A stretch of DNA of 42,443 nucleotides, taken from a virus. The stretch covers positions 1 to 42,443 of the IMG/VR virus record IMGVR_UViG_3300020442_002772, one strand, 5' to 3'. The position numbers and the translations under genes are program-made. The notes under the pieces were generated by a model. It was given only the letters and a program-made list of their open reading frames with translations. It made no database searches and was not told the DNA's origin. Positions 32,301 through 42,308 of the stretch are shown here, piece after piece; position 1 is the stretch's first letter, and every line of letters begins with the position of its first letter.

Positions 32301-32600
32301 AGGAACTCTTGTTTGTCCTGCAGTAAGTGTAATTCTTTCTTGTTGTCTAGAGATAGGAAATGATTCCCATCTCCACTTATCTCCAGTTGATTGTAAATAT
32401 TGACCACTTACACCTGTAGTTCCACCAGTTGATACTGGTGAATATAATGCACCATCAATGGCAGCATCACCGATAACATCTAACGCATGTTCAGGTGTTC
32501 CTGAATTAATACCAATACGATTAGTTTCATCATTAGCATATAACAAGGTGTTCGCAACTTCAAGACCGTTGCGAACTACAAAATTCTTGTTAATTCCCAT
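29319..32600 (-). CDS. Large tail-fibre protein with GIGTT-type repeats, 1093 aa
   Basis: It starts M-G-I-N-K-N-F-V-V-R-N-G-L-E-V-A, a common cyanophage fibre start, and continues with repeated V-G-I-G-T-T, T-V-D-G-N-I-T-A-T and G-D-G-S-N-I-T-G-I segments of beta-stranded fibre type. A nine-residue Gly run interrupts it near residue 730. The C-terminus (G-T-C-E-L-L-W-T-P-Q, then V-T-Y-R-V-V-R-E-T-M-L) is more compact. AGGAG lies before ATG 32600, and a perfect TATAAATA late promoter lies upstream. Probably a long tail fibre or proximal structural protein. Confidence 0.8.
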   Translation of the reverse strand: MGINKNFVVRNGLEVANTLLYANDETNRIGINSGTPEHALDVIGDAAIDGALYSPVSTGGTTGVSGQYLQSTGDKWRWESFPISRQQERITLTAGQTRVPATGSFGTFVLTEPTLTSVFLDGVKLTEGDYAINAGGGSIVLFAAAFGGEEIEIIAHGAAGVGAGNTGILGVSVRKAGIDSGTAGRIQILDFVGLGVTLDGTAGLVTAYIDSGGLTAVINDPAPTLGGYLNLNNNGIAGVGVITATEFHGDGSNITGISTLNIVDYGAGLGGGAAVAGLFGELNGDSAVGIFTDSPLVGLGTTNPRFQTEIGPVGAAGTQLWVNGDARITGILTVGSSSIAIDGINDQIRIGAGFTLSADTITQTANLQITGIVTATGFDGDLVGQHKVFTAGVNDSNDYDVALFLDPTQGGHTFNRYDLGGQLQYNPATGQLSNAGVTSTRGLQVTGVSTFTETVTFQRSIQLGNNDQAIFGAGNDLRVYFDGNNSYIQDQGTGGLILEANPSVTIGQYGVAREMASFRVGAGVSLFYNNSKKFETTDRGIDVTGKVTADDDIQSVSGNQTATITGSDDTKNDPELILYTDNTSEFRGSRVELLNSSNGTQLAHLNDRPSAGGGQYFAIEKTDNAGVFQQQMAIYSYRNDEWVFKTGSAEVESLTINNGQVGIGTTVITDTLTVDGNIRATGISSALSFSGSGIGLTGMVDVADGTYGGSTVSPQITVADGRITGITATLISGGGGGGGGGTEVIIEDNDSLVGTAGTINFGSGLSVSSATAGVVTVTTSASEVVNDTTPQLGGNLDLNNRTINGTGNINVNGSFRFSGITTFTSDVQVHNGGVEAERLVVWNDSLNNEAWRIFHGNTVVDAGNGNAPIGNGLFISPMEIADPQDGIYFQTADSSGVSKRTLVLKDDKVGIGTTNATEKLTVDGNITATAYYGDGSNLTGISAGGSGTGYFDNNQTNAGIHTTAAHVGLGTTNPRTPLQVEEVYGVYTDYGSFSATAGVTTTGDASWVIATDDFKTAEYTLYFKYNDNIQSQKVLVMNDGTTAYAQEYAIMYNNDLLVSVGASITSGTCELLWTPQTGVTGIVTYRVVRETML

Positions 32601-32643
32601 TGATACTCCTGGGGTTCACTATCCCCCCGATTTTTACTAGTTT

Positions 32644-32651
32644 TATTTATA
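32644..32651 (-). promoter_or_regulatory. T4-like late promoter TATAAATA (exact)
   Basis: TATAAATA on the minus strand overlaps the TAA stop of the 1359-residue gene and lies 44 bases before ATG 32600. This is the exact T4 late consensus. Confidence 0.75.
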
Positions 32652-35600
32652 CCATCTTGGGGTATGAACCTCCACAGTTGTCGCTTATACCACTTGCTTT
32701 AGTTCCTTTAATCTTTGATCTAATGTGATTGTAAAGACTATTTAAAGTTGGGAAACTTGATGGTTTATCTTTAAAATCATTATACCAATTTTTCAATTCG
32801 TCACCTGTTCCTGGGAAGTTTCTTTCATCCCAATATGCTTTATTGATTTTTTTGAACACATCGGTTTTAGCATATTTGGTGTAACTGATAGTATATTTAA
32901 TCATGGTAGCACCATCTCCACCTTTTCCTCCACCATTACCACATCCACCACCTGATCCACCACCACCGTAGTTGTGTCCTTTAGCTCCTTCTTCTGTTCC
33001 TTTTTCCTGTCTGGGACTTCCTTCACATGATCCACTACTGACTTCTGATCCTTTTCCTGGTCCACCTTGGTCACATGGTTTTGATCCTTTGTCTGCTTCA
33101 CCTCTCTCGCAGGTTCCACCAGTAACCCTTCCTGCTCCACCACCGTGGCCACCTTCATCACCTCTTCTTCCTGTTCCAGGAGAACCAGATCCACCACCAC
33201 GACCTGTGCCACCTTCTCCACCATCTTTTTCACCACCACCTTCTCCACCATCTCCTTGCTTTCTGGATTTGGTATTCTTACCATTGATTTCAACCCAAGA
33301 AGGTTGACCATTTTCACCTGATCCTTTACCACCAGATTTGCCATTTCCTCCTTTACCAGCAAAAAACTTAATTATATCACCACCTTCTGCTTGGTTCCAT
33401 TCAACTTTGAAGGCACCACCGCCTCCTCCACCACCAGAACCTTCTTTTTCACCTTCTTTACCACCGCCACCACCAGCACCAATTCCTTTTGCCTCTACTG
33501 AAGTAGTTCCTGCTGGTAAAGTATAAGTACTATTCTGATTGGCAGCAAATCTATCGATAGTTCCTGAAGTTGTCTTTTCTCTATTTCCACCAGTGGTTCC
33601 ATTACAATTACTCAGACCAATTACACCCATTCTATTATTACCCTGACCATTAGAAGATTTAAATCTTCTAGTTTTTAGAGTACAACCACCAGCACCATAT
33701 GTACCATTTTCAACTGTACAATCTAAAGTTGTTACTTTAAATGTCCTACTAACACCACCAATGTTCATGGTAGCTGTTTTTGAGGTATTAAAAGAATTAG
33801 ATGCATTCATCTTAATTCTTAGATTATCGCAAGAAGTACCATTCTTTACTTTTTTTGATGTGGTTCCATTGAGGAATGTAGCACCACCACCACTAACTTT
33901 TGCGGTTACTTCAATTCCAGGAGATAGTCCATGAACTTCATTTGTGGGAGAAGAAGTGAACTTTGGTTGAGATTCTTGCTTTGATCCAAGAGCCACATTA
34001 GTTTTTGTCTCTGGATTCATCTTGTAACTGTCAACAGTCGTATCATCAGTGACCTTTGCTTCTGCAGGATCAGTATCTTCTAAACCTGTATCGTTATCTT
34101 TAACAGTAATTGACCATTTATAAGTACCACTAGAATTCATGGTGACTTCTTTACTTCCAGATAATGCGGTAATATTACTAAAACTTGGTCCACTACTAGC
34201 AGTTACTTTATCTGCATCAGTAGAACTCCAAGTAAGAGTTACTTTATTACCAGTAATAACGTTTGATGGTGATACCTGTAAAGATACCTTTGGTTTGAAT
34301 TTGAATGTAATAGATTTAGAAACTGTGTCGGGGTTTGTTCCAGCACCAGTTGCTTTTGCAGTATAAACTTCACCATCAGATGCAGGTGTTACACTATCAC
34401 TTCCACTTTGCTTATCATTAGTGTTAAATCCAGTTCCTTTTATTGCTTGAACTTTAATTGCATTGGTTGAAGACCAATACAATGTTGCACTATTGTTTCT
34501 CGTAATATTAAATGTGTTTGAACAACTACTTGTAGGAGGATTTTTGTTTACACAGAAGAATAGTGTTGGTGCTGGTGGAACTCCAGTGATAACATTGATT
34601 GAATCTGTTGTACTTCCAGTACAATTAGAAACAGTTAAACTAAATGTACTTTGTCCACTTTGTAAATTACTTACATTTTTACTACCATTCTTTGTTTGAT
34701 CACCAAGAGTTGTAGGAGTAATAGAAGATAAACTACTAAATCCACCAGGACCAGTAGCAGTTACTGAACTTTGTGTAACATGAGTATATTCATATTTGAT
34801 TGTTGTACTTCCACCATCAGGGAATACGAACGATGGGTTTAAGTCTGTAGCAGTTAGATTTAATGTTGGTTTTGGTGGTGCTTTAGGTGCAATTGTCCAA
34901 TCAGCACTCTTTGAAGACCCTGTTGTAGTAAATGCTGCAGACAGAGATACTGTTGTAGTTCTGGTTTCACAGAAGTAAGGAGTTGTCATATAGACTTCAA
35001 TGACATCTCCCACTTTTACATCACTTAATGATGATCCTTGTTGACTAGTTCCTTTTTTCTTGAGGAATGAGTTAGAATTTGATGTAGATGCAGTGATGTT
35101 ACAGTCAAATTCAAAAGTTCCACCGACTGTGAATTCTACTTTTGCCTGATCACCAGGATTTAATGTTGAAGATCCTTGTGAAATATTTGACAAACTGAAT
35201 GAACTAATTCCACAATCTCTTGCTTTTGATGTTACATTCCAAGTATCTGATGTAGATCCATTAACTCCACTGATAACTGTAAATGTATTTGTACCAGAAA
35301 CAGTAAAGGTAGCACTTCTTGTACCTTGTGATGCTGTTGCTGATAATAGTCTTAATTGAATTTCATCACCGAGTTGAACTCCAAATGATGAACTAGTCCA
35401 ATCTTGTACTGTCGAACCATTCCTGACGACTTTATATTGTGCATTTGATCCACTAGATCCAGAAATACTAGCAGTTCCTTCATCACCAAAAGCAGTCATA
35501 CCTGCTAAGGTAATTGTGTTACTGTAAATTAATTCATTTCTTAATACTGGGTTTTGATCAGTAAATGTAAAATCATCTGGAATTGTATCAATTGGTCTTG

Positions 35601-36726
35601 GTCTTGTTCCTACAGAAAAAGTATCCGATTGATTTGCAACAGTCAATGTTGCATCAGTCTGTGTGTCGTAACTACCAGATGCCGTTTGCTTTAATTGAAT
35701 TACATCACCATTGTTACATGTGGATGGTGATACATCTGTATATTGTACTACTGTTGTTCCATTTCTAATGATTTGGTATTGACCATTACCAGAAAAAGTT
35801 AAAGGTAGTGGGTTATTGCCATTTAAGTTGTCATCAGCACCACTAATTGTAATTTGATTACTTTCATGAATTGTATTGAGATCTACATCATCAATATCAG
35901 TGAAAGTAAAATCATTAATTGTATCATCTACTGGTCTCGTTCTAATTTTAAATGTGGCTTGGAAAACACCTAACTGAACTGTCGTAACCACAGTTCCATT
36001 ACTACTCGAATCAGCATCTGCAAATGCTTCACTAGAATCTTGATAGAAATTTGATGTTGTATTTCTTAGTTGTAATGTATCTCCATCAAATATCTTTCCA
36101 GTGGATGTCCATGCTCCACCATTGATACGCAATTCACCAGTTCCTACGATAAAAATATCGACACCAATCGTATCATCAATACCAGTTACAGTAACAGTGT
36201 CACTGCCTGTTAAGGTGTTAATCTCTAGATTATCTTGATCAGTGAAATCGAATGGATCTGGATCATCATCAAGTTCTCTGGTTTTAAGTACCCAACCTTC
36301 TGGTCCTCTTTTACCAATATTAACGTCTACTGAATACGTTGCATTAAACGCAGCTTTACCAATACCAGTTCCTAAGGTAAGAACTTCAAGTTCAATCTTG
36401 TCTTTGTTACGGACAAGAACCATATTATTTGGATCATTACCAGGTAAAAAATCACCTGGTGGTCCATACGAATCAGTTTCTTCAATATAAGGAGTAACTC
36501 TGACAGAAGCAGCAATTCCTGCAGCAATTGCAGCTGCAGGTTGTTTTAGTTCTGCAGTAACTAATGCTTTGTAGTTGATACCAGTGATAGTTTCTGCAGT
36601 GCAAGTTCCAGCAGTTCCTGGAAATATCTCTTCAACTTGAACAAAACTAAATGCGTCTGGATATTCATCCAGATTACCTCTCCATGATATATTAGATCCA
36701 GGACCCTGAGCACCAATTAAAGGCAT
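32647..36726 (-). CDS. Ig-like/Gly-rich structural protein, 1359 aa
   Basis: Residues about 165-500 hold repeated beta-sandwich-like units beginning D-F-T-F-T-D or F-D-F-T-D and ending with T-F-x-V-x-x-R. Further Ig-like units with Cys follow to about 1000 (K-P-K-V-S-L-Q-V-S-P-S-N-V, T-W-S-S-T-D-A-D-K). Residues about 1080-1290 are very Gly-rich with Lys, Glu and Asp between the glycines, resembling phage Gly-rich adhesin tips. A 70-residue helical, Trp/Lys-rich end closes it. GGAGG precedes ATG 36726. It follows the giant 1853-residue gene by 20 bases. Probably a virion adhesin or structural protein. Confidence 0.7.
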   Translation of the reverse strand: MPLIGAQGPGSNISWRGNLDEYPDAFSFVQVEEIFPGTAGTCTAETITGINYKALVTAELKQPAAAIAAGIAASVRVTPYIEETDSYGPPGDFLPGNDPNNMVLVRNKDKIELEVLTLGTGIGKAAFNATYSVDVNIGKRGPEGWVLKTRELDDDPDPFDFTDQDNLEINTLTGSDTVTVTGIDDTIGVDIFIVGTGELRINGGAWTSTGKIFDGDTLQLRNTTSNFYQDSSEAFADADSSSNGTVVTTVQLGVFQATFKIRTRPVDDTINDFTFTDIDDVDLNTIHESNQITISGADDNLNGNNPLPLTFSGNGQYQIIRNGTTVVQYTDVSPSTCNNGDVIQLKQTASGSYDTQTDATLTVANQSDTFSVGTRPRPIDTIPDDFTFTDQNPVLRNELIYSNTITLAGMTAFGDEGTASISGSSGSNAQYKVVRNGSTVQDWTSSSFGVQLGDEIQLRLLSATASQGTRSATFTVSGTNTFTVISGVNGSTSDTWNVTSKARDCGISSFSLSNISQGSSTLNPGDQAKVEFTVGGTFEFDCNITASTSNSNSFLKKKGTSQQGSSLSDVKVGDVIEVYMTTPYFCETRTTTVSLSAAFTTTGSSKSADWTIAPKAPPKPTLNLTATDLNPSFVFPDGGSTTIKYEYTHVTQSSVTATGPGGFSSLSSITPTTLGDQTKNGSKNVSNLQSGQSTFSLTVSNCTGSTTDSINVITGVPPAPTLFFCVNKNPPTSSCSNTFNITRNNSATLYWSSTNAIKVQAIKGTGFNTNDKQSGSDSVTPASDGEVYTAKATGAGTNPDTVSKSITFKFKPKVSLQVSPSNVITGNKVTLTWSSTDADKVTASSGPSFSNITALSGSKEVTMNSSGTYKWSITVKDNDTGLEDTDPAEAKVTDDTTVDSYKMNPETKTNVALGSKQESQPKFTSSPTNEVHGLSPGIEVTAKVSGGGATFLNGTTSKKVKNGTSCDNLRIKMNASNSFNTSKTATMNIGGVSRTFKVTTLDCTVENGTYGAGGCTLKTRRFKSSNGQGNNRMGVIGLSNCNGTTGGNREKTTSGTIDRFAANQNSTYTLPAGTTSVEAKGIGAGGGGGKEGEKEGSGGGGGGGAFKVEWNQAEGGDIIKFFAGKGGNGKSGGKGSGENGQPSWVEINGKNTKSRKQGDGGEGGGEKDGGEGGTGRGGGSGSPGTGRRGDEGGHGGGAGRVTGGTCERGEADKGSKPCDQGGPGKGSEVSSGSCEGSPRQEKGTEEGAKGHNYGGGGSGGGCGNGGGKGGDGATMIKYTISYTKYAKTDVFKKINKAYWDERNFPGTGDELKNWYNDFKDKPSSFPTLNSLYNHIRSKIKGTKASGISDNCGGSYPKMV

Positions 36727-36746
36727 GTATCAAAACCTCCGAAATA

Positions 36747-39700
36747 TTACTGATATTGAGATTGTGAGTATAGAACGTCAAAGTCATCTACTGGATTACC
36801 AGTATTATTCTTTCTGACTAACACATAAGTATATAGATCTATACTGTTCGCATTTCCAGTATTTATAGTCAATGAACCGTAGTATCTTGGAGACATTAAG
36901 ATATCATCAATATAAACTTGATAATTGTAATATGGTGTTGGACCTTGTTTTGTAGTTATAGCAACAGTGATAGATTCACTGACCTCTAAGAAGTCCGTTA
37001 ATGCAAGTCCTGCACGTGCTCTCATGTTCACTGCCCAGTTAGCACCAGCATCTTGTGTGTAATAGTAGATAGAAGATTTATCTAGATCAGCATGAATAAC
37101 TGTAGTACCAATACCGATGACTGTAGTATTATCTAGAGTGGTGTTTTCAATGATTTCAAACACCTTCATGGTGCCTCTAATCTCTGCGTTTCCTTGAACA
37201 TACATGGAAACGTCTGGTTTGGAACTATTTGTAGAACCATAACCTACATTACGAGTGGTGTGAATACCTGTTGCGTCAATTGCCCAGATATCAGACACGT
37301 CAAAGAGACCAGATCCATCACCCGTAAATGTACCGATGAAGTATCCACCAATCTCAAAGACATCTTTCTTGTTGGAGATTGCACCCCAAGGATACCAATC
37401 ATTATCAGTTGTGTAACACCAACCAGCATTTTGACCTTTGAATGGGTTGCCGTTAAAGATAATATCACCTGGGTTTCCTGCACCCTCACCAACAAGTTCA
37501 ACAGAAGATGCTGGTTGAGTAACACCTACAGTATATTTTCTAGAAACTGTTTCATCACCTTGTAGGAATAGACTTGGTGATTCTAATCCTTTATTTGAAG
37601 TAACAGTGAGTTTATTGTTGACTAGAAGTGGTCCGTCAAACTGTGAGATAGTTGTCTTATCTTCACCACCATCAACTCTTACAGCATCGGAGACATTAAC
37701 TTCGGATGCCTTAACGACATTAAATCCAAGTTTAGTATCAGGGATTTCTTTGGTTTCACCTCTAAATCTTGGACGTGGTGTGGAGAATGTTTCTTCATCA
37801 CCTGCAGTAGTAATAACTCTCTTATTAGAGATGTAGAAATCACCATCACTGTTCATACCAGTGTAAACAACGAATCCACCCTCTTCAGTAAATGACTGAG
37901 ATAGAACTTCTTCTGCTGCACTTAGTTGACGATCATGACGATCTGGGAATGCAGTAGAGTAGTTACCAGGACCATAACCAAGATATTCAAACGTATGACC
38001 AGAAGCACGAATAATAGAGTGCCTTCTAAATTCAATTGGTTTTGCATCAATTCTTCTAAATGCGGATCCACTGACGTGTGCCTCTGCTTGTGTTCCTAAG
38101 AGACCTCTATAAACCTTAACTGGATTACCAGTTACAGTTTGATTAACTCTCATGATTTCATTATCAATCAAAATATAATCACCAATTTCTAGATCTAGAT
38201 CATCTAGATCAGTAACATTCATGTTAGTGTCAAGTTTAGTCATTGCGAGTGCAAGAGTTCCATAAAGATTACCATATGGAATTGAAAGTCTGCTGCTGAA
38301 ACTTTCATCACCTGTGGTAATTTCTCCACCCTTAGCACCTAAAGTAGTTGGATATATTCTAGGAGATCCAGCAGCACTAATAGTTGATAATGTAGAAACA
38401 CCAACATTAACAACGAGATCGGTAAGTGAATCAACTCTTTGAATCAAGAATGAACCATTAAAGTGTTCACTATCTCCCGTATTACCACCAATAACAATCT
38501 TATCATTAACCTGTAGTCCGTGTGCATCAAGTCCTGTGCTGAATGTAGCAATACCTGTTGCTGGAGTGAATTCAGATGCGCTAATACTAAATGATGGACC
38601 ATTTAGATATCCAAATGCATTGGATGCATTATCTTCACCAATTCCACTAATTGTAGATCCAATACCAACTGCAGTTGCTGATATTACATCAAAAGTTTTA
38701 GTTTCACCAACATCAATAGTATTGATTTCATATGTTGTATTATAACCATGATATAGCTCACTAATTCTTTCTAGTGTAATTGAGTCACCAACGTTATCAT
38801 AAACTTTAGTTACTCTTACAGTACCTGCAGTATGTCCAGATGTTGTAGCAATACCAACAACTTGCATGGTATTACCAACACCATATGCAGAACCACCATC
38901 AATAATTTGAACACTAGCAAGTGTACCTGCAGATGATACTTGGACTCTTGCTGTTGCATTTTCACCTGTGATTGATCCAGCAAATCCAACTAGTCTTGCA
39001 TTATAAAGGTTTTCAGTAATACCAATACCAGTTCCATAGTTTGTTCCTGGATCTTCAACTTCAACTTCAACAACTCTGTTTAGACCATGATCATTAGTTG
39101 TGAAAATTGTATGTCTATAACCATCTACTGCATCATCAGAAATAATATCAGTGACACCAAAACCAACACCATAATTTTCTAGAGCAGAAATTACTGTTTC
39201 TTTCGTAATACTCTTCTCTGGATCATTAACAACAACCTTACCAATTGGATCTGCAACAGCAAAACATCTCGCAGCATATGGATCAGAGTTTGGATTATCT
39301 CTATCATATTCTGGATATAGATTATCAAGAGGTTGTGATAGTTTTACACCAGTAAATGGTGCTACATTTGGTGTATTTGATGAGTTGATAACAGTTAGAT
39401 GATATACACCATCTTGCTCATTTTGTACATATCTTTGAATTTCATCGGACTTGTAGACAACAAAGGTTCCTTCGTGCTTTTTCTTCTTCAGTTTTGGTAG
39501 ATTTTGATTACGAATAGAAGTATCACTTGTAAAGTCACCAGGATTTGTTGCAACACTAATTTTAAATTCTTTTCTACTTACAATATCAGTTACATTAAAT
39601 GTACCATTAAATCCCTGATTTGCTTTTCCTGTAGTGTTGAAACCACTGATGACATTGGTAATTTCTACTTGAGAATCTGCAGTCAGGTTATGAGGTAGTT

Positions 39701-42308
39701 CTGTTCTGATGGTTGCTTTGCTATCTAAAGATGCCCATGAAGCATCAGCAATGAACTTGAAGTTTCTAAACTCAGTTGAGTTTGATAATGTCTGACTATC
39801 AAAACTTAGATACTTCTCAACTTCAGCATCAGAAGCACCATCGATGTTATTTGATTCTTGGATAATAAATCCATCAACAGGAGGTCTACCCAATGTTGGA
39901 GAATCCTTTGGTAGGACATAACGCATCTTGTAGATGCTTCCCTCAACATTTCTATCGGTTGGTTTTCTGAGTACAAATGTTCTTGGTGTTGTTTCACCTA
40001 GTTCTGCAACACCTCTATCATAAAGTTGCTTATAAATGCTTGCTGCAGTGCTACCTGTAGATACATTAATATACCACTGACTTTGTGTCGCATCCCATTG
40101 AACTGGGTGTCCAAGATCTCCAGCAGACTTATCAGATACTCTACTTACAACGCTAAGAATACCACCAGTATTATTAATATTAATTGGAATATCGTTGTTA
40201 GCATCATTTAGAGTTGCAGCAAGTTTGATTTGCTTTGAAGTAAGTGCTGGATTAGGAGCAATTGCTGTGGTAATTACATAATATACTCTTTCTTCTTCAA
40301 TACCATCTGGTAAACCACCATTTTCACTAATAATTCTAATAGTCTCACCGTTTAGGAAAGTGTGATTTTCCTGTAGAGTAATTGTATTTGATACAATAAC
40401 ATTTACACCAGCAGTTTGTTTGACCTTATGAATTTTTTCTGATATCTTTTCACTTGCAGTACCTTCAGTATTAGGCATTACAACTTTAGAGTGATAAGTT
40501 GTAATTTCATTTCCTTCTGCAAGAAGAACTTTTAGTGCTTCATTTTTATTGGAACCAATACGATATCCGTCAATGACTGTTGCTGGTGGGACATCAAAGT
40601 TATCCTCTTCATATAAGAAGAGTTTACTTGTGGTTGCAATACCTACAGAAGTAGTAACACCCACGTCAATACCAATAAATTCAATACCTGCCTCAACAGT
40701 TTCAATTTCTTTTGGTGAAACTACATGTGAAATATAACCAATATCATCTCTTGGGAAAGCATCTGGTCTAAAACCTTTAGAAACAAGAGCTTTTGCACCA
40801 AAGTTAGAGTTAGAGTTTGTGATAGAAGCATCACCACCAGACTCTAGTAAGAAGTGGTTATTGAAACCGATTGCGAAGACCGAAACGATCTGCAATAGTG
40901 AGTTATTACTGCACTTAATATGGAAATTCTCATATGATGGTTTGAATCTTGCTTGAGAATCTGTGTGAATATTCTCATTACCTGCAGCAAGAGTTCCCTC
41001 ATACAATCCAGTGGTTGTATTATACTTAACGAATGCATTATCATCCTTCTGAAGTCCAATACCAGTAAATTGGGCAAGAACCATGGATTTAAATCCAGTT
41101 GCCTTGTTACCATCAGCATGGAGACCACACATACCAAAAACAGATCTCAGAGAGATGTTAAAGATATATGGTGATGCAGAGGTAACAGTATCAACAGAAA
41201 TGTTCAGAGTTGCACCAGAAGTTGTTGATGGTAGTGGATTTGCTGGTGGAACAGATACCTGATACTTAATCTCTGTAGAAGAAAGAACTTCAAATACAGC
41301 ATACTGACCATCATATCCTGCATCGGCAATACCTTCAATACGAATTGGGGTGTTTACATCCAATCCATTTACTTCATTCTCTAGTGTAACTGTAATTTCT
41401 GTTGTTGCAATAAGTCCATCACCAGATTTGATACTAGTAATACCAACTTCTGCACCAGTAGAACCAACAATACGATATTCATCAATCTTTGGCTCAATAT
41501 CTAAAGTAGTAGAAGGATAATCAGGAGAAACTTCTCTTCCAGATGGTTTACCATATGCAAAACCAACCTTCTGATAGTACATATCAAGGTCAGTATCTTC
41601 ATCATTATATGTTAAGAAATCATCATCAATAGATACTGGATTTACACCATCAGCATACTCGAAACAAGTAAGTTTATGGTGTGAGAAGTTAGGAACAAAT
41701 GAGTTAGTTGTATAGTCTTTATATACTGTACCAGTCTGATCACCATCAAAGATGGAGAACTGCCACATGTAACAAGCACCAGTTACACGGAAGATAGCAG
41801 ATCTTTCAATTTCGTCGTTTTCTGGATTAGGAACGTACTTAGGAATAATCTTGGTCTTTCTAAGGTCTAGACCTACAAGTGATGTACCTCTAGGAATGAT
41901 AACACCACCATGAACACTATTAATTTTGTATAGTGCGTTATTAGGACTGTCTAGGTCAAAATTGCTATTGACATCAAGTGGTGGGAAGTCATCAGAAGTA
42001 GTACCAGACCTAAGTCTGTAGGTATTTGCGACTTGATCGTGAATTGGTATCCATCCTGGTCTATTATCTACGACGTGCTCACCAGGATAGAGTAGAATGG
42101 TAGTTCTACCAAATCTATCGTTATTTTCTCCTGCTTGATAGGAGAAACGAGCTGCCTCTAGCAGTGCTCTTTGAATTGTTTTAAACGGTCTTGCTAAAGA
42201 GTTACCTTTATTCTCGATACTGTCCGTAGAATCGAGACTTGAGGGATCTACATAAAGAATCTCACCCTTGGTGCTCTTTAGAAAATTATCCAGACGACTA
42301 AGACCCAT
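36747..42308 (-). CDS. Giant virion structural protein, beta-helix-like N-terminus, 1853 aa
   Basis: The largest gene here. Residues 1-80 (L-D-N-F-L-K-S-T-K-G-E-I-L-Y-V-D, R-P-F-K-T-I-Q-R-A-L-L-E-A, T-I-L-L-Y-P-G-E-H) match the start of pectate-lyase-like right-handed beta-helix proteins (DUF1565-like), well known at the N-terminus of cyanophage structural proteins. No polysaccharide-lyase catalytic set is evident. The body is Thr/Val/Ile/Asn-rich beta structure with G-V-T-T, G-Y-G-S-T-N-S-S and F-T-G-D-G-S-G-L turns. The C-terminus (D-A-G-A-N-W-A-V-N-M-R, Y-Q-V-Y-I-D-D-I-L-M-S-P) also looks like a recurring cyanophage end. It is the first gene of the block after the tRNA. Confidence 0.75.
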   Translation of the reverse strand: MGLSRLDNFLKSTKGEILYVDPSSLDSTDSIENKGNSLARPFKTIQRALLEAARFSYQAGENNDRFGRTTILLYPGEHVVDNRPGWIPIHDQVANTYRLRSGTTSDDFPPLDVNSNFDLDSPNNALYKINSVHGGVIIPRGTSLVGLDLRKTKIIPKYVPNPENDEIERSAIFRVTGACYMWQFSIFDGDQTGTVYKDYTTNSFVPNFSHHKLTCFEYADGVNPVSIDDDFLTYNDEDTDLDMYYQKVGFAYGKPSGREVSPDYPSTTLDIEPKIDEYRIVGSTGAEVGITSIKSGDGLIATTEITVTLENEVNGLDVNTPIRIEGIADAGYDGQYAVFEVLSSTEIKYQVSVPPANPLPSTTSGATLNISVDTVTSASPYIFNISLRSVFGMCGLHADGNKATGFKSMVLAQFTGIGLQKDDNAFVKYNTTTGLYEGTLAAGNENIHTDSQARFKPSYENFHIKCSNNSLLQIVSVFAIGFNNHFLLESGGDASITNSNSNFGAKALVSKGFRPDAFPRDDIGYISHVVSPKEIETVEAGIEFIGIDVGVTTSVGIATTSKLFLYEEDNFDVPPATVIDGYRIGSNKNEALKVLLAEGNEITTYHSKVVMPNTEGTASEKISEKIHKVKQTAGVNVIVSNTITLQENHTFLNGETIRIISENGGLPDGIEEERVYYVITTAIAPNPALTSKQIKLAATLNDANNDIPININNTGGILSVVSRVSDKSAGDLGHPVQWDATQSQWYINVSTGSTAASIYKQLYDRGVAELGETTPRTFVLRKPTDRNVEGSIYKMRYVLPKDSPTLGRPPVDGFIIQESNNIDGASDAEVEKYLSFDSQTLSNSTEFRNFKFIADASWASLDSKATIRTELPHNLTADSQVEITNVISGFNTTGKANQGFNGTFNVTDIVSRKEFKISVATNPGDFTSDTSIRNQNLPKLKKKKHEGTFVVYKSDEIQRYVQNEQDGVYHLTVINSSNTPNVAPFTGVKLSQPLDNLYPEYDRDNPNSDPYAARCFAVADPIGKVVVNDPEKSITKETVISALENYGVGFGVTDIISDDAVDGYRHTIFTTNDHGLNRVVEVEVEDPGTNYGTGIGITENLYNARLVGFAGSITGENATARVQVSSAGTLASVQIIDGGSAYGVGNTMQVVGIATTSGHTAGTVRVTKVYDNVGDSITLERISELYHGYNTTYEINTIDVGETKTFDVISATAVGIGSTISGIGEDNASNAFGYLNGPSFSISASEFTPATGIATFSTGLDAHGLQVNDKIVIGGNTGDSEHFNGSFLIQRVDSLTDLVVNVGVSTLSTISAAGSPRIYPTTLGAKGGEITTGDESFSSRLSIPYGNLYGTLALAMTKLDTNMNVTDLDDLDLEIGDYILIDNEIMRVNQTVTGNPVKVYRGLLGTQAEAHVSGSAFRRIDAKPIEFRRHSIIRASGHTFEYLGYGPGNYSTAFPDRHDRQLSAAEEVLSQSFTEEGGFVVYTGMNSDGDFYISNKRVITTAGDEETFSTPRPRFRGETKEIPDTKLGFNVVKASEVNVSDAVRVDGGEDKTTISQFDGPLLVNNKLTVTSNKGLESPSLFLQGDETVSRKYTVGVTQPASSVELVGEGAGNPGDIIFNGNPFKGQNAGWCYTTDNDWYPWGAISNKKDVFEIGGYFIGTFTGDGSGLFDVSDIWAIDATGIHTTRNVGYGSTNSSKPDVSMYVQGNAEIRGTMKVFEIIENTTLDNTTVIGIGTTVIHADLDKSSIYYYTQDAGANWAVNMRARAGLALTDFLEVSESITVAITTKQGPTPYYNYQVYIDDILMSPRYYGSLTINTGNANSIDLYTYVLVRKNNTGNPVDDFDVLYSQSQYQ

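Noticed and set aside
18741-32600. Insertion sequences or other mobile elements in the fibre block
   Set aside because: No transposase, homing endonuclease or terminal inverted repeats are found. The repeated parts are paralogous fibre genes.
36747-42308. Active pectate lyase in the giant protein
   Set aside because: Only the N-terminal beta-helix-like pattern is seen. No lyase catalytic residues can be identified, so it is called structural.
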